NCBI GenBank assembly: GCA_004123355.1
Contig: SCHM01000010.1
Location: 1,979-57,064, forward strand
Direction of reading: 5' to 3'
DNA from: Amphirosellinia nigrospora
Lineage: Eukaryota > Ascomycota > Sordariomycetes > Xylariales > Xylariaceae
Length of the DNA: 55,086 bases
This document shows, in pieces, positions 35,201 through 47,200 of this stretch (position 1 is the first letter of the stretch; every line of letters starts with the position of its first letter). The position numbers and the translations under genes were made by a program. Below the pieces are notes generated by a model that saw only the letters and a program-made list of their open reading frames with translations, was not told the DNA's origin and did not search any database.

Positions 35201-37404
35201 AATATTAAACGTTTAATAATTAATATAAAAATATAACTTTTTTTTTAGTTTTTTTATAAATAATATTATAGTTTTTATTAATAAACTATTAATATAAATA
35301 TAATTTTTATTAAATAGCTTTATAAATATTTTTTATAATTAATAGTTTATTTTTTAATATATTATATAATAATTTTTATAAAACTAAAAGTTTTTATTTT
35401 TTATTATTTTATACGATAAAAATTTTATAATTTATTTTTTATATATAAAATAGTTTGTTTTTTTTTATTAAATAGTTTATTTAAAGTTTAAGTTTTTTTA
35501 ATAATTATATTTTATTTTCGTTATATTTTTAACGCGAATATTTTTATAATATTTACTAATATAATTATAAATATTAAATATTTATTACTTTAAAACGTTT
35601 TAATTTTTTAATTTTTATTCTAAAAATTATTATATTAAGCTATTTAGCTTTTTGTATTTATTATAGCTATTAAATTTTTAGTATATAATTTAACTTTTAT
35701 ACTTTAAAATAGCCGGTTTTTTTTATATTAATTATATATTTATAAGCTATATACGTTATTTTTAATTTTTTTATTTATAGTTTTTTAAAATTAAATTATA
35801 TTATAAATAGTTTATTATATATATTAATATTTATTATTAAAACTATTTGTATTAGTTTTTATATAAATTATTTTATTAATAATTTTATTTTATTATTATT
35901 TTTTATAATTTTTTTAATATAATATTAATATATAATAAATATAAACGTTAAACTAATAAATTATTTATAATAGTTATATATTTATAACTTTAATTTATTA
36001 ATATTTTAATAATTAATATTTTATTATAAATAAAGTTTATAATAAAAAATATATTATTTATATATTATTTTAATTTAACTTTTAAACTTATAAAAATTAA
36101 ATTTTTTATATATTTTATTTATAATTAAAAATAAAAACTATTTATTTTTTAATTTTTTAAAGTTTATTAGTAAATTTTTAGTATTTATTATTATATTTAT
36201 AGTTTTTTTTATTATTATATTATATTAGCGTAAAAAAATATTTATTAAAAAATAGCCCGTTTTTTATATTTAAAATATTATTTATTAGTTTTTTATTTAT
36301 TTAGTTTAATATTTAATATTTAGCAAGCTTAAAGTTTATAATAAACTAAAATAATATTAATAGTTTTAATTTTTATTATAATTATATTATTTTTAGCGTT
36401 TATAATAAAAATAAAAGTTAATAAATAAATAATAGTTATTATTTTTTTTATTATTTTTATATTAGTTTTAATATAATAGCTTTAGTTTTTAAAACGGTTA
36501 ATTATAGTTATAATTTTATTAATTTATTTATTATAATTTTTAAAAAAGTTATTTTAAAAATTAAAATAAAAATAAACTATTTATTTAATGTTTTTTTTAA
36601 TATAACTAGCTTAGTTTATTAGTTTATAATATTTGTTTATATTTATAAATATATGTTTTTATTTTAAAAAAATTTAAAAAATAGTTTTTATTTTATATAA
36701 ATAAAAATAACTTTAATTAATTTTTTATAAATAATTAACGTTAAAATAATAATTATAAAAAAATTATATAAATTTTATAAAATTATAAGTTTAAAAACGC
36801 GCCGCTAATAATAAAAATCAATATAACTATAGTTATAATAATATTTTTAAATTATTTATTAATTTAATAAAATTTATTATAGTTATTTTTTATAAATTTA
36901 ATATTTTAATTAAATTTTTGCTTTATAGCTACTTTTACGTAAAGAATTTTATACGGATATTTATAAATTTATTTAGCTAAAATAAAAATTTATATTTTAA
37001 CTTGTTAAAAAAGTTAGTTTTTATAAAGTTTTTTATTTATAATTATTATTATAAAAAATAATAATATTAACGTTAAATATTAAAACATAAAAATAAAATA
37101 ATATTATAATATATTTATTTTTTATAATTATTTATATAATTTAACGTTTAAATTTTATTAGTTATTAAAAATAATTTGAATTTATTTAAAAAATATTAAT
37201 ATTATTTAATTAATAGTAGCTATTTATTTTTATAGCTTTTATTAAAACTATTTAATAAAACTTAAATTATATTATTTAAGCTTTAAATTATTATAAAAAG
37301 TTTTATAGAAAACTTTTTTATTATTTATATATTTATTAATTTTTATTATTATATAACTAACGAACTATATATTCGTTGTTTAAATAAAATAATTGTAATT
37401 AATA
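32237..37404 (-). mobile_element. Gyp1 copy Y, gag-pol segment
   Basis: Reverse complement of X 5483-13187 without the E2 and miniature-element insertions. Reverse transcriptase motifs are at about 34930-35190 (YIDD box near 34940) and the AYHPQTDGQTER-type integrase block at about 33281-33331. At the site where X has the miniature element, Y reads straight through (about 36335-36350), which shows the empty site. Heavily RIPed; no open frame. Confidence 0.85.
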
Positions 37405-37576
37405 TATAAAAATTATAGCTTTAAAGCTAAAAAATATTATTTATTAACTATAATAAAAAAAAAAAAATCTATACGCGCTAATATATATAAAAGGGCTACT
37501 ATATAATAGCTTTAGCTTAAAGCTAGAGCTATAACTTAAATAATAAGCTTATTAGCTTAGTTAACCTATAATATTA
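37405..37576 (-). repeat. Gyp1 5' LTR of copy Y
   Basis: 172 bp matching the other Gyp1 LTRs. It keeps a damaged hairpin (TAGCTTTAGCTTAAAGCTAGAGCTA region, about 37508-37533). The sequence to its right is Gyp2 fragment F2, so Y appears to have inserted into, or been joined to, a Gyp2 copy. Confidence 0.85.
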
Positions 37577-38424
37577 TATAGTTATAACTATATAAAAATA
37601 ATAAAGATTTTTTTAAACGAATAATATTTTTATTAAAATTTATTAAAACTAATTAATATTTAATAATAATAATAAAAATAATATTTATAAATTATAGTTA
37701 TATTTAAATATTATTTTAACTAAAAAAAACAATTTAGATTATTTAATTAAATAAAAAAATAAAATTATAAATATAACTATTAATATTTAATATATTATTT
37801 TTAATATTTATAAAAACTTATTAATAAATATTAGTTTAAAAACAGCTTTTATTTTATATTGCTAAAAAAAATTTTTTTTTTATTACTTATATTTAAAGCT
37901 ACACTTAAAGCTACCGAAAAAAAAATAAACGCCTTTATAATAAACCACGTAAAATAATTATTAATAACTTAACAATTAACGCGTTACTTAATACGCTTAT
38001 AATTAAGCTTACGTTTATAGTAACTTTAATTGCTTTAAGGTTTTTTATTAAACTTTTATTTTAACAAAGTTTTAAGTTATAATAACTTATAAATAAAAAT
38101 AATAAAAATAAAATAAATAATAATATTATTTAATATTATATAAATACAATTATAATTATAATATAGCTTAAATAAATCGATTTATTAAAGTTAGCAAAGA
38201 TTTTTTTTATGTTTTAATATTTTAATAAAGCTTTTAAAAAGTTTATATTATTAGTAGTTTTTTTACGCGGAGCGTAAAAAAAGCTATTTAATAATATTTA
38301 TATTTAAATAAATAGCTAGTATATTATTAGTTAAAAAATCTATTATTAAATCCACTACGTAAATTTAATAATAAATTCTTTTTTTTAATTAAGCTTTATT
38401 TTATAACTTATATTTTTTTTTAAT
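37577..38424 (+). mobile_element. Gyp2 copy F2: 3' fragment with LTR
   Basis: Matches F from about 31165 to its end at 31979, including the LTR (38223-38424). The upstream part of F2 is not found on the other side of Y (left of 2796), so the element was truncated or rearranged when or after Y arrived. RIP is heavier than in F. Confidence 0.8.
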
Positions 38425-40480
38425 TATTTCGTTAAATTTTTTTAAATTATTATATTATTAATTAAAAGTTTAATAAACTTTTATATAACTTAATTTATAG
38501 TTCGAATTTATTATTTTTTATATTTATTTAAAAAGTTTAATAATTTTATTTTAATAAATATTATATTATTTTAAAATAATATTATAATATAATTAAACAT
38601 TAATATATAAAGTTCGTCCGTTTATTATTAAATTTTTTAATATAATAATCGTTAAATCGATATTTATAAATATAAAAAAATCGGATATATTTAATATATT
38701 TAGTTTTATAAGCTAAAAAACTGGTTTTTTTTTAATTATAAATATTTTAAAAATTCTTTAAAATTATAAACGCTATAAAATTTTGTTTTTGTAATAAAAT
38801 TTGTTTTAGCAAATTAAAAATTATAATAATTAATATAATATAATAAAAATTTTTCGGTATATATTTTTATAGTTTTATTTTTTAATAAAATAAAAAATTA
38901 TAATAAAACTTTTAATTATTAAATTTAATAATATATATATATTAATTTATTTATATATTATTATTAAGCTTAATTAAAATATTTTAATATAAAAATTAAA
39001 AAAAAAATAGCTATTAATTAAACTTTAATATATTATTATATATATTAAATAAATAACTAAATAATTTATTTAATAATATATAGCTAAATTACTAGTTAAT
39101 GCGCAATTTAATAGCTATATTTATTATTAATGTTTGTTTTTATTTATTATAACTATATTTATTATAAGTAATAATTATTAAATAAACATTATTTATTAAA
39201 ATACTAATTATTAAAATTCGAAAAAAAATTATTCGTATAATATATATTTAATTTAAATTTATAAAATTTTTATTTAAATTAAATAATATTAAAAATATAG
39301 CTAAATAATTATTATATAAATATAATATATTATTTATTAAAGTTAATTAAACTTCAAATTTTATATAATAATTATTTAAGCTTTAAATACGTTTTAATTA
39401 TCGAATTAATTATTAGCGAATTTTATATAAAAATCTTAATAAATATTAAAAATAGTTTAAATTTATATAAAATATAATTATAGCTAAAAATATTTATAAA
39501 ACAAATATTTATAATTTTAATAAAATAAAGTTTATAATAAGCTAAATATTGTTTAAAATAATTATAACGTTATATAAACGTTATAAATAACTAAAAATTA
39601 TTTAATAAAATAATTAAAAATTATTTAATAAAATAATTAAAATAAATAATTATTATTTATATTATTTTATTATATATTTTTATTTTTATATATTATTTTA
39701 GCTAAGTTAATTTATTTATTATTTTAGTATAAAAATAGCTATTTATTAACTAATTAAAAAATTAAAATAATAAAAATAGCTAAACTATAAACGAAAAAAA
39801 TTTAAATTAAATTAAATACTTCGATTATTATATAATATATTATATAAAAAGTTTTTACTACTTTTTAATTTTAAATAGCTATAAAAGTTATTATTTTATT
39901 AAATTTAAATCGTACGTTAAAAAATATAAAATTATTATTTTTATATATTTATTTATTTATTATATAAACTTTAGCTTTTAAATATTAATTATTTTAGTTT
40001 TTTAAAATGGTTATATAATAAATAAATTAATAAATTAGCTTAAATTTATATTATTTATATTAAAAAAAAGATTTTTATATTATTTTATTATATATAATAT
40101 TATAATAGCTAGTTTTATTTTATATAATTTAAAATATATTATTTTATAATTTTTGTTTAAAAATTTAACTAAAATATTTTTAAAGTTATACGATAAACTT
40201 TAAATTTAAAACTTATAAATATTTTATAACGTAAAAAATATTAATATAAATTATTTTAAACACATTGTTTTTAAAATAATATTTAGTAAGCTAAATATTA
40301 TTTATAGGACGTTATTTTTAAAACAACGTTTAATATAAATTTAGCTTAAATTTAATAACTTTAAATTAATAAATTATATATTATTATTTAATAGCTAGCA
40401 ACTAATAGTTGTTAATTTTTTTTTTTTTTTTAATTATAAAACTTTTAGCTTATTTAGTAAAAATATTACTTTTTAAATAA
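38425..40480. other. Unassigned RIP-degraded DNA
   Basis: AT-rich sequence with no open frame and no clear match elsewhere in the window. It could be the left part of the Helitron relic to the right or another transposon. Apart from a perfect 13-bp duplication ATTATTTAATAAAATAA near 39597-39645 and a small palindrome TAGCAACTAATAGTTGTTA (about 40396-40414), I see no structure. Confidence 0.4.
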
Positions 40481-40499
40481 TTTACTTTAATTAATTAAA

Positions 40500-41065
40500 T
40501 AAACAAAAGTCCGATCTATCCTAACTAGTTTTAAAAACCTAACTATTATTATAATAATAATAATAATAATACTATTGTCTGGATTATCGACGCCTTAACT
40601 TTATTATATAACCTTAAACTACTAATTAACCTTGCCCGGTTTATATTTTAATATACTCTTATTTTTTCTATTTCTTTTTTTCGATTATTTAATTTAATAT
40701 ATTTAAATATATTATTAATATTATAATACTAAAAAACGATTTTTTTTTTTATTTTTTAGATAACTTTTTTACGTTATAAAATACTAAATATATTATTAAT
40801 CTAGCAAATAATAATATTATTAACTAGTCGAAATATTATTTATAGGCGTTATAACTTGCTTAAAAACTTAAATTTAAACTTAAACCTAGTATAAATAGCA
40901 ATAGTATAATTTTCGGAACTTAAACTTAGCATAAATAGCAGCAATATAGTTTTTAGATTTAAAAACGTTAATTTTCCGGATCCGATAGCATTTATATATA
41001 ATTTATATATAATTTGCTTAGTATATATAGCGTTTATATATAACTTTTATATAACTTGCCTAGTT
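40500..41065. other. Less-mutated island with two short tandem duplications
   Basis: Patches of near-normal composition (GATCTATCCTAACTAG at 40513, ATTGTCTGGATTATCGACGC at about 40575, CTTGCCCGGTTT at 40632) lie among RIPed stretches. Two imperfect tandem repeats stand out: a unit of about 42 bp beginning AACTTAAACCTAGTATAAAT at about 40876 and 40918, and a unit of about 45 bp around TTTATATATAACTTTTATA (about 40990-41065). No coding frame. No second copy in the window. It may be unique DNA into which RIP has leaked. Confidence 0.5.
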
Positions 41066-43983
41066 ATATTATTAATTTTATATTTTTCGAATATTTTTTT
41101 TTTATTTTTATTTAAAATATTATTTTATATTTAGTTAAAATACCGTTTATAGTTTTATTATTTTATTTATTTTTATTTTATAAAATTTTTTAAGTTTTTT
41201 TTTATTATTAAATATTTATATTTTTATAAAAAAATAACTATTTATTTTAAGTTTAAAAGTTTAATAAATTTATATTTTAATATATATTAAAATTTTTATA
41301 ACTTTTTTTTAATTAACTTTATTAACGGGTAATTAAATTGTAGCTATAAAAAGCGAATTATTTTATAAACTAAATTTTAAATAGCTATATTTTATAATAT
41401 TATAACTTAAACAAATAATTATATATTTAATTAAACTATTATAATAATTTTTTATTTATAATTACTAGATTAGTATTATATATATAAATAATATTTAATA
41501 TTAACTTAAAAATTTTAATAAAAAATTTTTTTTTATTTATTTTAATATTTTTTTAAAAAGCTTACTATAAAATAGCTTAATATATAGCTTAATTAAAAAT
41601 AATAAAAATAATAAAAATAACGTATATTTATTATAATTAAACTATATACGCTTAAAATTAAAACTATATTTCGATTTAAATTATATATAGCTTTTAAATT
41701 ATTTAAACTAATTTTAATTTTAACTTAGTTTTAAACTTATTAAAATATTTTATTTTATTTTTATATTTTTTTATTTTAATAATAAAATAATAATACTATT
41801 AAATAAAAAAATATAATAAAAAACTATAAAAATTATTTTAGCTATAAAAATAATAATAGCTAAAAATTTTATTAAAATATTAATAAAAAATATTTTAAAC
41901 GTAGCTAAAATAATAATTAAACGTTTAATAAAAATAACGTTTAAAAATAACTAAAAAATATAATTAATAAGCTATTTTAATCTAAATTTTCTAAAGTTTT
42001 ATAAAATTAAAAAATATATTATACTTAATAATAATATATTAATAAAATATTTATTTATTTATAGCGTTTATAAAATAATATATTTTAAACTTTATTAAAA
42101 AAAAATTCTATAAAATAACTTTTTTTAACTTTTTTAAAAAAAGCTTAAATATAATACGTTAAAATATTTAATAAAATTATAAAAATAGCTATAAAATAAA
42201 ATTTTAAATTTATACTATATAAAATTAATTTTAAATATTGCTAAAATATTACGGATACTTTTTAAAACACATTAAAAATTTATATATAAAAGCGAAAATC
42301 TTAAAAAATATATTTATTTATATATAAATAATAAAAATAATTTAAAATTATTATAATTATAGTATAAATATAAAATTTTAGTTTTAATATATATATAAAA
42401 TATATTATATTTAAATTTTTAATAAATTTATAATAAGCTAATAATAATTATAAATTTAAACGTTTTTTTAATATATTTAAAAAATAAACAAAAATCGTAT
42501 TATATAATATTTATAGCTTATAAAGTATAAATTAAGCTATAATAAACGTAGTTTATTTTTGCTTTAATATATTATTTAATTTTATAAATAATAAATATTC
42601 CTGCGCTTTTTAAAACTTTAACTACTAATTTAATATTTATAATTAACTTTTTAACTAATTAAATAATTAATATTAATATAATAAAATACGCTAATTAAAA
42701 CGTAAATAATCGGAGTAAATATTATTTTATAGCAAAAATAATAAATATTATTTTTATAATTAAAAATATAATATTAAACGTATATAAAGCAGCCAAAAAT
42801 TTTTTATAAACTATTAGCGATATAACAGACGTAGCTAAAAATAATAAAATTTATGCAGTAGTTTAAAAAATAATAAAATTTACGTAATAATTATAAAAAC
42901 TTTATAATAAATAAAATTATAAAAATAATAAAAGCTATTATAAATATAACAAATAAAATAAACGTTTTTATTATATTTATCGCTTGTTTTAATAAATATA
43001 TCGTTAGTAAATTAAACTTTAATAAATATTAAATAGCGTATATGCTAATATAAAAAATAAAATAATATTAATATTAAATAACTAAAATATTTAGTCCTAG
43101 GAACAAAAGTTAAAAAAATAAAGCTATATTATAAAATAAAGTCGAAAAAAAAAACGAAAAAATTTTTTTTATAAAATATTCCGATAAAAAAAATAAACTA
43201 ACTATTTTTTTTTTACTTAACTAAAACTAACGTAATTATTTAAAACTAATTAGCTAACAATATAAATATTTTTATTTATTATAATTATAAGCAAAAATTT
43301 TTAAATAAAATAAAATTTTTAGTTATTATATTATATTAATAATATTATTAAAATATATATTTTTAAAATAAACTAGCAAATAAAGCTAAAAATAACAAAC
43401 TATATTAAACAAAGCTTTTTAAAATAAACGTTTTTATATTAAATAAAATATTTAATACTATTATTATATAATTATAAATAATAACTTTTAATATATTTTA
43501 AATATTTATTTATATTAATATATAAACATAAATATATAAATAAAGCAAAAAATAAAATATAATAATATATTTTAATATAAACTATTTAATAATATTAATA
43601 AACTATAAATAAGTCGTAAAATTTATACTAAAATATAAATTTAAACTAAACAAACTTTAAATATATATAATATTAATAAATAATTAGTTTAATAAAATAT
43701 ATTATTTTAACGTTAATTTTTAAAAAAACTATAATAATATAAATAAAATAATTTAATTAAAATAATAATATAGCTAATAAATAAACTTCGACTAAATATA
43801 CTATTTAAAATAAAATTTTAACGAAATATATATTAATATTAACTTTTTAAACTAATTATTATAATAAAGTTATATAATAATTTAATAATTTTATTTATAA
43901 TTAAATAAAAAAAATCGAATATAATAAAAACTATTATATAATAATAACAATAGTTTTACTGTATATAATAATTATAAAAATGG
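41066..43983 (+). pseudogene. Probable Helitron (Rep/helicase) relic
   Basis: Helitrons are rolling-circle DNA transposons with a Rep/helicase protein. Around 41898-42035 the plus frame reads KRLIKITFKNN-KM-LISYFNLNF (given here in pieces), which resembles the region following Rep in fungal Helitrons (pattern SAQEVxHLLLxLPL then a VTLN-like block; here YIILN at about 42018-42032). At 42283-42315 YIKAKILKNIF resembles the later YxRAKLxLxxPF block. The blocks are in different frames, so indels must be assumed. I could not find the Walker A box or the Helitron ends. Alternative: another decayed element. Truncated on the right by copy B. Confidence 0.35.
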
Positions 43984-44289
43984 TATTAATACTAAGGGGG
44001 CAATATTAGGTTAGTTAGCTTAATTAGTATATTTGTGCTATTATATACTTTAGTTTTTTAGTTATAAACTAAGTAAGCTATTTTTTTATTAAATACTAAA
44101 AAATCTGTTTAAGCAGCTATAGCAGCCTAACACTCTTTTTATCCCGCGTAAAAAGAGCTTTTTCTACGCGTGCTACGTAATATCCGGCGCATATATAAAC
44201 TACGTACTACTATATTATATAGCTACCTAAATATTAATAATTACGTAATTTATTATTAAGCTAATTAATATTAAACGTATATATTAATA
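43984..44289 (-). repeat. Cop1 3' LTR of copy B
   Basis: 306 bp, plus strand TATTAATACTAAGGGGGCAA to ATATATTAATA. Here the 3' LTR keeps more C and G than the 5' LTR of the same element, the reverse of copy A. Confidence 0.85.
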
Positions 44290-47200
44290 CTTTTTTTAGC
44301 TATAAATATTATAATATTATAAACTTCGAAAAAAAAAATAATAAAAAACTTTAAATTAATTTAGTATTATAATTAAACTTTTTTTTTATAACTAAAATAT
44401 AATTAATTAATTAAACTAACGTAATATTTACGTATATATAAGCTATATATTTTGTTTTAAAACGGATTTATTTTTTTATTTAGTTTAAAATTGCTATTTA
44501 TAAACGTTTTTATTATTATTATAATTTTAATATAATTTTTATTTATTTTAAAATTTAAAAAAAAACTTTTAAAATATTTTATTTTTTATAAAATATATAA
44601 ATAAAATATATTGTTTTTATATTTATTTAAATATTTATTAAAAAATAATTAAATAGCGCTATTTTTTTAAAACCCGGACTTTTTTTAAATTTAAACCTTT
44701 AAAACTTCTTTAGATCTAAAAAATAAACAAATAATATTAGTTATTTTTAGCTAAATATTATTTTTTTAATATTTAATAAGCTTATTAATTATATAATAAA
44801 TAAATTAAATCGGTTATATATAAATCTATAAGTTTTAAAATATTATAAATATTAAAATATTAAATTAACTATTTTTAAAAAGTTAATATATTAATAATTT
44901 TTTTTTTAGTAATAATAAACAGGTTTAAGCTATTAATTATTTATTATATAAAATCCTAAAAAAACTAGCTTTGTTTTTTTTTTTATTAATTTTTTAATTT
45001 ATAAATTAAATAAAAATAAAAACTTTTAATATTTAGCTTTTTTTAATAGTTTAATTAATTTATTAGCTAGATTATTTTTAACTTATATATACTAGCTTAA
45101 TAGTTATATATTTTTAATTAATAAATAATATATTATTTATATACTTTTTTTGCTTTAATATAGTTATATATTTAAACTATTATAATTTTTATATTATTAT
45201 ATAAAAATAATAAAACTATTTAATAATATTTTAAGTTTATTTAAAAGTTTTTTATTTATATTAAATTATTTGCTGCTTTATTTATTATAATATATTTATT
45301 TTTAGTAAAATTTTTCGCTATAACTAACTATAGTTTAAATATATAATATTAATATATTATTTAAAATATAATATATTTATTAATAATATTATTATTTTAT
45401 AAATTTAATATTAAATAATATTAATAATAGTAAATAAACTTATATTATTATAGATTTTATATAAATAGTTTTTTTTAGCTTATTATATTTAATTTATATA
45501 TTTAAAATATTTTTTATATATTTAGCTAATTATTTTATATTTTTAACGTATTTATTAAAAAATTTGCTATAAATTTATTTAAATAAAAATAATAAAGCTT
45601 ATATTAAGCTTTATAATTTAAGCAAAAAAACTTAACTTATTAAATAAAAAAATATAATTAAATATTTTATTTTTAAAATAAGCTTTTTTTTTATGCTTTA
45701 TAACGTAAATTATTTTTTTAATATTTATAAATATAAAATATTTATATATTAACTTAACTAATAAAATTAAATATTTTAATTATATATTATTTTTAATTAA
45801 AGCTTATGTTATTATTAATTTCGTTTTTTATAATTCGTACGTTTAAAAACTAGTTAGTTTAGTTTAAATCGTTTGTTAAAACTATTTTATTAATTTTATA
45901 ATAATACTTTTTAAATAATTTAAATTAAATCTTATAATTAAAAATTATTTATATAAAATATTATAATTTTTTTATTTTATAATTAATATATATAACGTTA
46001 TTAAAAATTATAAGCTTAAATTTAATTTTATTTATAATTTTTTTAATTTTAATTTACTATTTATATTTTAATTATTTAAAACTATATAAAAGCTTTATTA
46101 GTTTAATAATTTTTTTAACTAGCTAATTATATTTTTATTTTAATTTAAAAGTTTTAAAATATTTTTCTAATATTTTAAACTATTTTATAAATTTTTTTAT
46201 AAAAAGCTTTATTAAAATATACTATATAAAATCGATCTAAATAACGTATTATTTTAAGCAGCTATTAAAGCTATTAAAATTTTTATAACGCTATATAAGC
46301 TATAAAAATAAAATTTTATTATAGTTAATATTTTTATATTAAATAAACTTATAAGCATAAATTCTAATTTTATATTTATTTAGTTTATTAATTAATAAAT
46401 TTTTTTTTTAAATATTTATATAAAATTAATAAAATAGCTATAAATAGCTTTTATATGTTTTATAAATTTTAAAATATTATATTTAAATAAACTATATATT
46501 TTTTAAATATAGCTTTAAGCTATTTTTTTTTATTTTTTTTTACGAATATTTTTTTAAAATAAGTTTATTAAAAGTAACATTTTTACTATAAATTTTTTTA
46601 ATTTTTATAAATAATTTATAAAAATAGCTTTTTAAAAATATAAAATAATTTAGTTTATTTAATTTAGCTTTTTATAAGCTATAAATATTATATTAATTTT
46701 TTAAGTTTTAAATTTATTTATTTTAGCTTTATATTTTAAATTATTTATAAAATTACTTTATATATATTTGTTTTTTTTAGCTTAATATTATATTTAAAGT
46801 ATAAATTATATTAAAATAATTTTTGTTTGTTTATATAATAATATAAACTTTTAATTAAGTTTTTTAAGGTTTTTTTTTACTACGTTTAATAATAAAATTA
46901 GTTCTATAGCTTATTTTTATAATTAGCTACGTTTTTTTAGTTCGCTTTTGCTATTTATAATATTATTTCGACGATATTATAATCGCGTTTTATATCCGAA
47001 TAAAATTTTTAATTTTTTAATAACGCTGCTTAAATCTACGCTATATTTTAAAAATAATAAATATATAATATTTTTAAATTATAAACGTTATTTATATTTT
47101 TAATATTTTTATAAAAATTACGTATAATATATATAATATTTTATTATTTTAGTAAGCTAGATTATATAGTTAAATATATTTTTATAATCTAAAAATATAG

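Larger units (their letters stand above)
2796..37576 (-). mobile_element. Gyp1 copy Y: full-length Ty3/gypsy element split by nested insertions
   Basis: Read on the minus strand, Y runs 5' LTR (37405-37576), gag/pol (37404-32237), then 22717-22502, 15293-14779 and 3700-2966, and ends in a 3' LTR (2796-2965). The pieces are collinear with plus-strand copy X: for example 22565-22705 matches the reverse complement of 13190-13340, 14779-15293 continues that match, and 2966-3700 finishes it. The pieces sum to about 6.95 kb, equal to X without its inserts (about 6.97 kb). Intervening blocks are X, copy A, and E3 with F inside it. Reverse transcriptase motifs lie at about 34930-35190 and the integrase motif at about 33281-33331. 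All frames are destroyed by RIP. The bases flanking the two ends do not form a target duplication. Confidence 0.85.
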
